This document shows positions 32,224 through 44,044 of a DNA stretch of 64,000 nt, piece by piece (positions within the stretch are counted from its first letter, which is position 1; the number at the start of each line of letters is the position of its first letter). Made by a program: the position numbers and the translations under genes. The stretch is from the NCBI GenBank assembly GCA_022825005.1, contig JAJDYU010000016.1:68604-132603 (forward strand), in the 5' to 3' direction. The notes below the pieces were generated by a model. The model was not told the DNA's origin, ran no database searches, and saw nothing but the letters and a program-made list of their open reading frames with translations. This DNA comes from Acidimicrobiia bacterium (GTDB lineage Bacteria; Actinomycetota; Acidimicrobiia; Acidimicrobiales; Bin134).

Positions 32224-34977
32224 GTGAACGATGGGGGATACAGGCCGAAGCTGATTGAGGTCGCGCTGCCGTTGGCGGCGATTAATGCGGAGGCTGCTGG
32301 TGATAAGGGCATTGGGAATCACCCCCAATCGATTCATCGTTGGTGGGCGCGGCGGCCGTTGGCGGCGGCAAGGGCGGTGATTTGGGCGTCGTTGGTGGAT
32401 GATCCGTCAGGGGATAAATCGCTGACGGCAGAAGAGCAGGAGGCGGAGCGAACGCGGCTGTTCGGCATCTTGGAACGGCTGGTGAAGTGGGAGAACTCCA
32501 ACAACCCGGAAGTGTTAGCTGAGGCGCGGGCGGAGATTGACCGCAGTTTTCCGGAGGGAGCGCCGCCGATCCTCGATCCATTTGCCGGGGGTGGGGCCAT
32601 TCCGCTAGAGGCACAGCGGCTGGGTTTGAGGGCGTTGGCGGGCGACTTGAATCCGGTGGCGGTGCTGATCAACAAGGCGATGATTGAGATCCCACCTCGC
32701 TTTGCCGGGATGCCCCCGGTGCACCCGGATATCGACAAGACTCTCACGACCTGGGAGCGGGCGCAGGGGTTGGCTGCGGATGTGGAGGCGTATGGGCAGT
32801 GGATGCGCGACGAGGCTGAGCGGCGAATTGGACACCTGTACCCGGATGCGACGGGTCCGAACGGGGAGAAGCTGACGCCGATTGCCTGGATATGGGCACG
32901 GACGGTGGAGTCGCCAGATCCAAGCTGGTCGGGGCATGTACCGCTGGTGGCATCGTGGACACTGGCCAACCGACCGGGCAAGCCCAAGGTCTGGATCGAG
33001 CCGATAATTGACCGGGACACGAAGACGATTAGCTACGAGATACGCGAGGGTGGAGAACCAAAGCAAGAGCGAACTGTAGGCAGAGGTGGCGGTATCTGTA
33101 TAGCTACAGGATCCTCAATGCCGCTGAAGTATATTCGGCATGAAGGCATGGCAAAAAGGCTAGGGACGCAACTGCTTGCAATTGTCTCGGAAGGTAAAAA
33201 CGGTAGAGTATACTGTCCGCCCCAGTGGATTGAATTGGACTCTTCAGATGGCCAGCTTGATATTTCCTTCGGCACTATTCCTGTAAAGCACAGAAATTTT
33301 CAGACACCTGGTTATGGAATGGGCAGATTGGAAGAGCTATTTACAACCCGTCAGTTGGTGGCTTTGACGACATTTTCGAGTTTGCTAGACGAGGTTTGGA
33401 AGCAAGTAGCTGAAGATGCTATTTCCGCCAGTATGCATGATGATAGAGTGAGGTTTCGAGAAGGCGGATCAGGCGCAGTTGCTTATGCAGATGCGGTTGT
33501 CACTTACTTGGCTTTTGTAATAAATAAGTCTGCCGATTTCAACTCAACTATTAGTTCATGGGATTCGAAGAACATCAAAATTCGAAATGTTTTTGCTCGC
33601 CAAGCAATACCAATGACTTGGGACTTTGCTGAATGCAATATTTTGGGGAGAAGGGTAGGCAGTTTTGTATCTCAACTGCGGAGTCTGAGAAAAGCCATCG
33701 AAGCGTTGCCTGTCGCTGAAGAGGGGTATGTTGCTCAGTTGGATGCTCGTGCATGGATGAAATTAGATTGTTCTGTGGCTTTGTCAACCGATCCACCGTA
33801 TTATGATAATATTTTCTATTCTGACTTGTCTGACTATTTTTATGTTTGGTTGAGAAAAAGCTTATCAGAAGTATGGCCCGACGAGTGTTCCACAATTCTT
33901 ACTCCAAAGGCTGAAGAGTTGATCGCCAATCGCTATCTTACTGGGTCCAAGGAGGAGGCAGAAGCTCGCTTTGAGTTGGGAATGCGAGAGTTTATGGCTT
34001 TAGCTGCACAATGCCAAGTGGCTGAAATGCCTGCCACAATTTATTATGCGTATAAGGCAACCGAGACCAAAGAGGGAGAAGTTCGCGTAACTGGGTGGGA
34101 TACTTTTCTTCAAGCTGTATTGGACTCGGGGTTGCAGGTAAACGCCACTTGGCCAATGCGGACGGAGAAACCTGGCCGTATGGTTTCGATTGGCGCGAAT
34201 GCGCTCGCGTCGTCCATCGTGCTCGCCTGTCGCCCACGCTCAGTTTTGGCAACGCTTGCCACCCGCGGCGAGTTCATCGCAGCGCTTCGAGCGGAATTGC
34301 CGGAGGCGGTTCGAATCCTCCAGTCGGGCAACATCGCCCCTGTGGACATGGCTCAGTCGACCATCGGGCCGGGGATTAAGGTGTTCTCTCGGTACGCCAA
34401 GGTGGTGGAGGCGGATGGGTCGTCGATGCCGGTGTCGGCGGCGTTGGCGATCATCAACGATGTGCTGGGGGAGGTGCTCGATGGGGAAGAGGCTGAGCTG
34501 GACTCCGATACCCGGTTCGCGCTCACTTGGTTCTCTGAGTTCGGCTTCAACGCCGGTCCCGCTGGGGATGCCGACAGCGTGGCTAATGCCAAGAACACGT
34601 CACTGGCGGGGATTGAGGAGTCGGGTATTGGCGAAGCTCGGGCAGGGAAGTTCCGGCTCTATGAGCGCTCGGAGCTTCCACTGGTCTATTCGCCTGTGGA
34701 TGATCTTCGTCGCACGGTGTGGGAGTCGGTGCAGCATCTGATCGCCGCTTTGGAGCGGTCGGAGTCGGAGGCGGCTGAGCTGCTGCACACTCTGGGCGGC
34801 TACGGTGAGCGGGCCCGTCAACTGGCCTACCTGCTGTATCAGAAGGCCAACGACAAGGGGTGGGCGGCAGAGGCCGGAGCCTATAACGGGCTCATCACTG
34901 CTTGGCCCAGCATTCGATCCGGGGCCGATGCGACGGCCGCGGAAGCTGCGGCTCCCGTCCAGGAAGCGATGCTCTGA
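32224..34977 (+). CDS. DUF1156-domain DNA methylase (COG1743-type), mosaic composition
   Basis: A 917-residue, GTG-initiated amino-methyltransferase. The DUF1156 N terminus (HPQSIHRWWARRPLAAARA) is followed by motif I DPFAGGG (118-124) and, about 400 residues later, DPPY (523-526), an order typical of methylases with the recognition region between. COG1743 proteins usually carry a Zn-ribbon in that region; here the expected cysteines near 230-236 read SPDPSWS, and only Cys292 remains near the second site. Bases ~33060-34160 are strikingly AT-rich inside a GC-rich gene. It should modify host DNA in the SNF2/DUF499 defence set. Confidence 0.9.
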   Translation: MNDGGYRPKLIEVALPLAAINAEAAGDKGIGNHPQSIHRWWARRPLAAARAVIWASLVDDPSGDKSLTAEEQEAERTRLFGILERLVKWENSNNPEVLAEARAEIDRSFPEGAPPILDPFAGGGAIPLEAQRLGLRALAGDLNPVAVLINKAMIEIPPRFAGMPPVHPDIDKTLTTWERAQGLAADVEAYGQWMRDEAERRIGHLYPDATGPNGEKLTPIAWIWARTVESPDPSWSGHVPLVASWTLANRPGKPKVWIEPIIDRDTKTISYEIREGGEPKQERTVGRGGGICIATGSSMPLKYIRHEGMAKRLGTQLLAIVSEGKNGRVYCPPQWIELDSSDGQLDISFGTIPVKHRNFQTPGYGMGRLEELFTTRQLVALTTFSSLLDEVWKQVAEDAISASMHDDRVRFREGGSGAVAYADAVVTYLAFVINKSADFNSTISSWDSKNIKIRNVFARQAIPMTWDFAECNILGRRVGSFVSQLRSLRKAIEALPVAEEGYVAQLDARAWMKLDCSVALSTDPPYYDNIFYSDLSDYFYVWLRKSLSEVWPDECSTILTPKAEELIANRYLTGSKEEAEARFELGMREFMALAAQCQVAEMPATIYYAYKATETKEGEVRVTGWDTFLQAVLDSGLQVNATWPMRTEKPGRMVSIGANALASSIVLACRPRSVLATLATRGEFIAALRAELPEAVRILQSGNIAPVDMAQSTIGPGIKVFSRYAKVVEADGSSMPVSAALAIINDVLGEVLDGEEAELDSDTRFALTWFSEFGFNAGPAGDADSVANAKNTSLAGIEESGIGEARAGKFRLYERSELPLVYSPVDDLRRTVWESVQHLIAALERSESEAAELLHTLGGYGERARQLAYLLYQKANDKGWAAEAGAYNGLITAWPSIRSGADATAAEAAAPVQEAML

Positions 34978-35060
34978 CGGTTCTGGATCATTGCGCGGGG
35001 TTTGTGGCCGTATTTCGACGTGCGCCGTCGCCGGCTAGTGAGATCCTGGCTGGCGGTTAG

Positions 35061-35450
35061 CTATGGCATGCCAACGACACTGACGTCGTGGGCGTGGGTT
35101 GCCAGTGCCGTCAGATCCTTGATGTCGTAGGTGAAGACGATCCCTCCTGGCTCTGCCATGGCGATCACCACCGCATCCACGGCTGAGCCTCGACCAGCCT
35201 TACCTCGTAGTACACTCGCCCGGCGTGCCAGCTTCTCGTGAGGTCCGTCAACCACCACGCATGCCTTCAGAAAGTGGTTGACCACCGCGTCAGTATGCTG
35301 GCGACCCGACAAGCATTCCACGAGAACGACGGACGGCACGATTGCCGGTAAAGAGTCGTGGATGTCGGTTAGGGGAGCCCCTGTTGCCAATCGCCCGCCT
35401 CGGCGCGCCAACGCGGTGACTGCCCCGGAGTCCAAAACGAGGGTGCTCAA
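35061..35450 (-). CDS. PIN-domain toxin (VapC-like)
   Basis: A 129-residue PIN-domain protein. The acidic residues expected for a metal-dependent RNase are present: Asp7 (VLDSGAV), Glu45 (VLVECLSG), Asp92 (SAVDAVV) and Asp109 (TYDIKDL). The gene overlaps the stop of the upstream small gene by four bases, the usual antitoxin-toxin order. VapC toxins cut tRNA or rRNA. It lies on the minus strand between the DUF1156 and DUF499 genes, so it has been inserted into, or retained within, the defence set. Confidence 0.85.
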   Translation of the reverse strand: MSTLVLDSGAVTALARRGGRLATGAPLTDIHDSLPAIVPSVVLVECLSGRQHTDAVVNHFLKACVVVDGPHEKLARRASVLRGKAGRGSAVDAVVIAMAEPGGIVFTYDIKDLTALATHAHDVSVVGMP

Positions 35451-35707
35451 CGTTTGTTCTTATTCTTCAGGTGTTCGTCGACGGAGCGCCAAAAGGCCAG
35501 GGATTGGGCCATCTCCTCGGGGGAGGGTTCTCCATATTCCTCAAACTGTTCAGCAAGGAAGCGGTCAAATGCCTCGCGGCACTCCTGGCGGCGCTCTTCT
35601 GAGATGACGATGGGGTCGGGCACGTAGTTGGTCCACTCTTCGACCCAGTCGTCGTCGGGGTCGGTGTCGGTCTCGTTGGGGGTGACGGACTTGGTGCGAT
35701 CCAACAT
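35447..35707 (-). CDS. putative antitoxin of the VapC-like toxin
   Basis: An 86-residue acidic protein from the ATG at 35707, preceded by AAGGA; an in-frame upstream ATG at 35818 would add 37 residues with little support. The N-terminal part is Asp/Glu-rich (TDTDPDDDW) and the C-terminal part is an amphipathic helix (CREAFDRFLAEQFEEYGE) that could wrap the toxin. No DNA-binding motif of known VapB type is obvious. The four-base overlap with the PIN gene is the main evidence. It is divergent from the DUF499 gene, so its autoregulation might affect that promoter. Confidence 0.65.
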   Translation of the reverse strand: MLDRTKSVTPNETDTDPDDDWVEEWTNYVPDPIVISEERRQECREAFDRFLAEQFEEYGEPSPEEMAQSLAFWRSVDEHLKNKNKR

Positions 35708-35856
35708 TGTTCCTTGTCTATCGGATGGTGGATGGAAAAGCAACGAAATATGCTGTTCTTCTTTTTCTGTGTTGGTGATCGGGGGTCGGGCAGAGGATAT
35801 GTCGCTGCTGCGTGGCATTGTGGTGGCGTGAGCATGCCTGACGGGGAGCGGTGCCG

Positions 35857-39099
<3,243 letters not shown>

Positions 39100-39120
39100 G
39101 ACATGGTGAGAATACGTCAA

Positions 39121-39149
39121 TTGACCTATGAATGCAGTGGGAGTAAATT
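39121..39149 (+). promoter_or_regulatory. putative promoter of the membrane-protein gene
   Basis: TTGACC (39121-39126) and TAAATT (39144-39149) are separated by 17 bases. Transcription would begin near 39156, and GTGAGG lies just before the ATG at 39188. The element is in AT-rich DNA immediately after the DUF499 stop, so the downstream gene can be expressed independently. Confidence 0.5.
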
Positions 39150-39187
39150 TTGGGTCGCGCGGGACAATTCCTTCTAGGTGAGGAATT

Positions 39188-40375
39188 ATGTATATCTACA
39201 TCCAGAACAATGGGGATTCGACCCAATCCGCTGAATCTGCCTTTACCATAGGGTGGGGGGAGATATTTCAGATAATTGCAATTGCTCTGCCAATAGTGTT
39301 GGCACTATTGAAGTGGCTTATTGGGGAACCCTATACAAGTGACAGTGGCCAACGACAAATCTTGTTTCGCAGTTCGTTGTTGAGAATCGCTGGTAGCGCG
39401 GATGGTCAAACAATAGCAACATTGGGGCGAGTGCCACTAGAACTTCGGCCTCGCCAATCCAAGAGACTTCACGCCATAGTATTCTATTTCGTGAGGTACA
39501 TGTTTGCCTACATTTTCCTCAGACCTTCGTCGAGAAAAACTGCATTTGCTATCCGGTCTAACAAGTTTATCGAAGACCATGACCCGGTTTCTGGGTATGA
39601 AGTGATAAAAAGGGGAGGAGTGGGGGTCCATATCGAATTGTCGCCATCGGAAGACATGGATCACTTTAGACGCTCGTTGAGACATCGAGTCTTGCGAAGA
39701 TTTTTTGTTGGAAATAACAGGGACGTTGTAATAGCGGACCTAGGGGAAGATTCGCAACCAGTTCGCTCTTTTGAACTGGTCAAAGTTGACACCAGGAGAG
39801 CATGCGTAAAGGAGAGGGGTGACAATACAGTAGAGCTGGTATCTGCTAAGAGACTGCAAGGTGCAAGAGTTAATCGCCGTAAGGTTCGTAGGCAATATGT
39901 GCCAAAATTGGCTTTGTGGTTGATAAATCCAGGTCCTAGCTCAGGTAATGTTGTGAAAGCAACAGAATCCAAGCGGTTCGCAATTCGTGGTAAGGTCAAC
40001 CAGCTAATGGTCGGAATCAAGATTCTTGCACTGGGTTCAATCTCACCGGCAGAAAATGATCCTAAAATTCAATATGGTCCAGCAAATGACCATCTTGAAA
40101 TAAGGTCCTTTAGATTTTTTGTGGGTTCCTATACATTTTTATATTTGCTCGGCACACTCCTGACATATGTGATCGTTAGTGATGGTTGTTTGTTTTGTTG
40201 TATTTCGAAGTACAGTATTTTTGGATTACTTTGGTTAGCGTTGCTTTTTCTTTTTTGCCTGTTTATTGTTACTCATCTCATTCGGTTCGTGTGCTTTGAG
40301 ACAGGTAGAACGACGTGGTCAGCTGGAACTACCAGGTGTATCCGAGATGGTGATATCTTGAGAGATGGGAGATAG
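39188..40375 (+). CDS. AT-rich gene for an unknown membrane protein
   Basis: A 395-residue protein with a predicted membrane segment at about 25-45, a weaker one at 95-112, and two strong ones at 309-330 and 343-368. The intervening ~190 residues are basic and probably cytoplasmic. No family was recognised. Codon and base composition are much more AT-rich than the flanking genes, with ATA, TTA and AGA codons. It follows the DUF499 gene by 88 bases with its own promoter-like element. Membrane proteins are common effectors at the end of defence loci, but this is inference. Confidence 0.75.
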   Translation: MYIYIQNNGDSTQSAESAFTIGWGEIFQIIAIALPIVLALLKWLIGEPYTSDSGQRQILFRSSLLRIAGSADGQTIATLGRVPLELRPRQSKRLHAIVFYFVRYMFAYIFLRPSSRKTAFAIRSNKFIEDHDPVSGYEVIKRGGVGVHIELSPSEDMDHFRRSLRHRVLRRFFVGNNRDVVIADLGEDSQPVRSFELVKVDTRRACVKERGDNTVELVSAKRLQGARVNRRKVRRQYVPKLALWLINPGPSSGNVVKATESKRFAIRGKVNQLMVGIKILALGSISPAENDPKIQYGPANDHLEIRSFRFFVGSYTFLYLLGTLLTYVIVSDGCLFCCISKYSIFGLLWLALLFLFCLFIVTHLIRFVCFETGRTTWSAGTTRCIRDGDILRDGR

Positions 40376-40512
40376 GAAAACGGAGAAACGGGCCATTGGC
40401 GCCCATTGTCAACTACGGTCAATTGAGAATTGTGGAGAAGTAGAGTTGGGGAGAACCCTTGGATTTAGGATTGCTGTTTCAAGTGTGTTGGGCGTGATGG
40501 GCAAGACCCAAT

Positions 40513-41418
40513 ATGAGGTTTAGCACTTGGCCATCCCTGGGGCGGTCTTGGTCGGAGGTCTTGGATCTGGCGGTGCGGAGCGAAGCTTCTGGGTGGGATG
40601 GGATGTGGGTGGCGGATCACTTCATGGTGGAGGAACCGGGTGGAGACCATGACGGGGTCCTAGAGGTTTGGAGCACGCTGGCGGGGTTGGCGGCGGCCAC
40701 TGAGCGGATCACCTTGGGGTCGTTGGTGTGCTCGGTGACGTATCGGCATCCAGCGGTGCTGGCATCGGCGGCGGTGACTTGTGACCACATCAGCGATGGG
40801 CGATTTGTCCTCGGGGTTGGTGCGGGGTGGCAGGAAAGCGAGCATCATGCGTATGGGTTCGAGCTGGGCGATCTGAAGACAAGGTCGGATCGGCTGGAGG
40901 ATAGCTGTCGGGCGATTCGGGGGCTGCTTGAGAACGAGAGTTGGACCATGCGGTCCCCGCATTTTGAGTTTGCCGATGCGCCCAGGTGTCCAAAGCCGGT
41001 CAAAGGGAGGATTCCGCTGCTGGTCGGAGGCAAGGGGGAGCGCCGGACGCTGCGAACCGCGGCGTTGTATGCCGACTGGTGGAACGCTTGGGCAGACGCG
41101 GAGACACTTCGGCGCAAGCGGCAGATTCTCCGCCAACACTGCGATGCGGTGGGACGTGACGCCGGTGAAGTGGGCTGTTCTACCCAGGCGTTCCTGTGCT
41201 TGAGCGAAGACTCTGCCGTGCAGCGGGAGTTCATCGCTCGTGCTGGCAGACGCCCGATCCTGATGGGTTCAGTAGAAGCGGTGACCGATCAAGTCGGCCA
41301 GTTCTCGGACGCTGGCGCCCAAGAGCTCATCATCCCCGACTGGACCTACGAGTCTTTGTCCCAACGAGACGACGAACTTGACCAGCTCATCTCTGTGGTC
41401 GCTCCCAACTTCCGCTGA
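40513..41418 (+). CDS. LLM class F420-dependent oxidoreductase
   Basis: A 301-residue luciferase-like TIM-barrel protein. Typical blocks are GWDGMWVADHF, LGSLVCSVTYRHP, GRFVLGVGAGWQESE and PLLVGGKGE. This subfamily normally uses deazaflavin F420, and a CofC gene for F420 synthesis is present at 58563. It lies just outside the AT-rich part of the island, with G-rich host-like codons, and so marks the return to host sequence. Substrate unknown. Confidence 0.86.
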   Translation: MRFSTWPSLGRSWSEVLDLAVRSEASGWDGMWVADHFMVEEPGGDHDGVLEVWSTLAGLAAATERITLGSLVCSVTYRHPAVLASAAVTCDHISDGRFVLGVGAGWQESEHHAYGFELGDLKTRSDRLEDSCRAIRGLLENESWTMRSPHFEFADAPRCPKPVKGRIPLLVGGKGERRTLRTAALYADWWNAWADAETLRRKRQILRQHCDAVGRDAGEVGCSTQAFLCLSEDSAVQREFIARAGRRPILMGSVEAVTDQVGQFSDAGAQELIIPDWTYESLSQRDDELDQLISVVAPNFR

Positions 41419-41427
41419 CGGCGACTG

Positions 41428-42246
41428 CTACTGGCGTCTCAGGTAGACGGTCCAGTTGGTTAGGCCTACTAGGGCGCCGCCGATGATGTTGCCGAGGGTG
41501 ACGGCGATCAGGTTGTGGGCGACCCAGGGGAAGTTGAGGCGGTCGATCTGGTCGGTGGTGAGGCTGGCGGCGGCTAGGGCTTCTGCGTCGGTGGAAACCA
41601 GCCAGCCCAGTGGCAGGAAGAACATATTGGCGATGCTGTGCTCGAAGCCGGCGGCTACGAAGGCGGTGATGGGCAGGAGGATCCCGATCATCTTGTCCAC
41701 CAGTGAGCGGCCGGCCACCGCCATCCACACCGCTAGACACACAAGCATGTTGGCCAACAGGCCCCGCACGAACGCGGTGCCGAACGACAGGTTGACCTTG
41801 TCGTTGGCGATCTGGATGGTCCGCACCGAAAACGCGTAGTCGGCTTGGGCCCACCAACGACTGAAGTACAGCAAGAACACGATCACCAGTGAGCCGACGA
41901 GGTTGGCCACGAAGGCCAAAGCCCAGTTGCGAGTGAGCTCCGGCCCGCTGATGCGGCGGCTGAAGAAGCTGGCCACCATCAGGTTGTTGCCGGTGAACAG
42001 CTCCGATCCGGTAACCACCACCAAGAACAGCCCCAGCGAGAAGCCCACGCCGATGAGCAGGCGGGCCGGCCCGGTTCCCAGCTCCGGGCTGACCGCGATG
42101 GTGAGGGCGAACACACCGCCTAAGGCGATGAATGCCCCGGCCATGATTCCCAAAATGGAGGTCTGGGTGAAGTCGAACTGGGCCTTGCCGATTCCGGCCC
42201 GCTTGATCTTTCGGGCAATCTCCTCCGGCGTCAAGGCTTCTGACAT
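41428..42246 (-). CDS. formate/nitrite transporter family channel (FocA/NirC-like)
   Basis: A 272-residue integral membrane protein with six hydrophobic segments. FocA/NirC hallmarks are present: SELFTGN and the GFEHSIANMFF block with the central His of the pore. Members are pentameric channels for formate, nitrite or hydrosulfide. The ATG at 42246 was preferred to a start 12 codons upstream because the sequence before it is not membrane-protein-like. No formate or nitrite enzyme gene is adjacent, so the anion is undetermined. It converges with the LLM gene. Confidence 0.88.
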   Translation of the reverse strand: MSEALTPEEIARKIKRAGIGKAQFDFTQTSILGIMAGAFIALGGVFALTIAVSPELGTGPARLLIGVGFSLGLFLVVVTGSELFTGNNLMVASFFSRRISGPELTRNWALAFVANLVGSLVIVFLLYFSRWWAQADYAFSVRTIQIANDKVNLSFGTAFVRGLLANMLVCLAVWMAVAGRSLVDKMIGILLPITAFVAAGFEHSIANMFFLPLGWLVSTDAEALAAASLTTDQIDRLNFPWVAHNLIAVTLGNIIGGALVGLTNWTVYLRRQ

Positions 42247-42384
42247 GTTCCCGCTCCCCGTCCCTGGTTCCGATTGGATCAAACCGTACTATTTCGATTC
42301 CTCTGGGGTGGCGTATGCGATACACAGCATGGGGTGGCCCCTTCCTGCCCATCTCTCTTGGCAGTTCCAACTACCGTGTAGGCC

Positions 42385-43572
42385 ATGGCTGAGCCGGTAG
42401 AAGGCATGGAGTTCTCGGCCGGGGGCGTGGTAGCCGACTCCCGGTACTACGCCGGAGCGGTTGAGGCCCTGCGCAGTTCTTGTGCCCATATAGGGGAGGC
42501 GGCCGACGCGGCCCAGCGGGCCAGATTCTTCTCCGACATCTCCGGGTGGAACGACGAGGCCGACGCCTCGGCCCACGATGCCGACAAGGCCGCAGTCATG
42601 GCCATGGCCGAAGCTTTGCGGGCTAAGGGGGCGGTTGCTGCCTACGCCGATGCCGCCCGCAGCACGCTTTCGGAGGTCACGGCCGCTTTCGCCGCGCCCG
42701 ATACGCCCAGCAGCGCCATCGTCGCAGCGGGAGCTGGAGATGCCGATGCCGAAGATCGGAGCGAAGACGACGACAGTGCGTTCTCCGGCCACTTGGCCCG
42801 GGCCCTCGTTGCCCTGGTGGAGGAGCGGGAGAGGGAAATCGACTCGGACTCCGACGTAGCCGGCTACGAAAAAATAGCCAATACTCTGTCGGTGCTGGCG
42901 GGGGCCCGATCCGCCTATCGAGCGGTCGATGAGGCACTGATCCTGCTGGCCAACGCCCGAATCGCCTATATCAAGGATTCGCTGGCCGCCGCGCAAACCG
43001 CGTTGGCCGCCGACTTGAAGACCGCAGTGGCCGACGACATAAGGGCGACGTCAATCGGAGAGTTCCGCTCGGCGCTGACCACGCTGGCGGTTACCCGAAC
43101 CGCCTACAACGCCGAAGTCGCCGATGAGCTGTGGGGGGCGCTGGCCGAGGCCCGGACGAATCTGGCCGCGGCTACCGCGACTGTCTTCGAGATCCAAGCC
43201 GCCGCCGGTGACCGCGGCGGGGCCGACGATGTCCATTCAGCATCGGCTCTGGCTTATTCGTTCAGCGACTCCGAGACCCCGGCAGACGTCTACGACGCGG
43301 CCCGAGACGTGATCATCGAGGCCAAGGAGTTCCGGCGCCGGGCCCAGGCCGCCTGCGACGCGGTCGATGCCCTGTTGGTTGAGAACCGAGCAGTGGCCGC
43401 CGACGCGTTGATCGAAGCCCGAGCAGTGGTCGGCTCGGCAGCTCTGGTGGAGATCCGGGCCGCCTACGAAATGGCCAGCGCGGCGATGGACTCCCTTTTC
43501 GGGGCTCGAGCGGCCTTCGAGGTGGGATTCGACCTCACCGTTCCCGAGATATTCGGAGACTTTGAGTTCTGA
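42385..43572 (+). CDS. unknown alanine-rich acidic helical protein
   Basis: A 395-residue protein that is very rich in Ala, Asp and Glu and predicted to be almost entirely helical, with coiled-coil-like stretches (for example AAAQTALAADLKTAVADD). No signal peptide, membrane segment or catalytic motif is visible. Similar short phrases recur (xxARxAYxAxxx at about 173, 229 and 360), which suggests repeated helical hairpins. It stands alone between the FocA-like gene (divergent) and a convergent CopD-like gene. No function is assigned. Confidence 0.65.
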   Translation: MAEPVEGMEFSAGGVVADSRYYAGAVEALRSSCAHIGEAADAAQRARFFSDISGWNDEADASAHDADKAAVMAMAEALRAKGAVAAYADAARSTLSEVTAAFAAPDTPSSAIVAAGAGDADAEDRSEDDDSAFSGHLARALVALVEEREREIDSDSDVAGYEKIANTLSVLAGARSAYRAVDEALILLANARIAYIKDSLAAAQTALAADLKTAVADDIRATSIGEFRSALTTLAVTRTAYNAEVADELWGALAEARTNLAAATATVFEIQAAAGDRGGADDVHSASALAYSFSDSETPADVYDAARDVIIEAKEFRRRAQAACDAVDALLVENRAVAADALIEARAVVGSAALVEIRAAYEMASAAMDSLFGARAAFEVGFDLTVPEIFGDFEF

Positions 43573-43592
43573 ATCTGAGGTGTGCGAAGGCC

Positions 43593-43997
43593 CTACAGCG
43601 CCACGCCTACCAGCACTGCGCCAATGGAGGTCACGCCCGACAGTGAACCCATCATGGCGATGCGGCGGCGGTCGGTGGCCTTGGTGTGCAGCCAGGCGGT
43701 CACGCCGGTGGCAATCACCAGCACCAGCTTGATGGTGAGGGTGATGTGGTAGCTGTTGGCCGCGTCTTCGAACTCCACCTCGAGCAGGTTCCACAGTCCG
43801 GACAGCACCGCCAGCCAGAAGAACGGCCACGCCACTTTGGCGAACTGCTGGGCGGCGGCCTGGGTGGCCTCGGGACCAATCTTCCGCAGGGCCGGTACCA
43901 ATGCGGCCACTATCACCTGGCCTCCCACCCACACCGCGGCGCCGAGGATGTGGAGGAAAACCCGGAAGGTATCGAGGTCCCAATTGGCTTCGATCAT
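43593..43997 (-). CDS. small four-helix membrane protein, CopD/DUF-like
   Basis: A 134-residue protein with four predicted membrane helices (around residues 15-33, 54-71, 84-102 and 115-133). The opening FRVFLHILGAAVWVGGQ with its His resembles CopD and related haem- or copper-associated membrane proteins. It converges with the helical-protein gene and is divergent from the MDMPI gene 47 bases away. A role in cofactor or metal handling is possible but not shown. Confidence 0.7.
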   Translation of the reverse strand: MIEANWDLDTFRVFLHILGAAVWVGGQVIVAALVPALRKIGPEATQAAAQQFAKVAWPFFWLAVLSGLWNLLEVEFEDAANSYHITLTIKLVLVIATGVTAWLHTKATDRRRIAMMGSLSGVTSIGAVLVGVAL

Positions 43998-44044
43998 GGG
44001 CTCAACTTAGTGGTCGGGCTAGTTGGGGTTGGTACCGTCGCGCC

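Noticed and set aside
32224-34977. DUF1156 methylase gene as a broken or chimeric pseudogene
   Set aside because: Despite the composition change the frame is open for 917 codons, with motif I and DPPY intact and in the right order.
40376-40512. Possible terminator or attachment site after the membrane-protein gene
   Set aside because: A short GGGC/GCCC pairing near 40390-40410 is too weak, and no repeat partner was seen at the left border.
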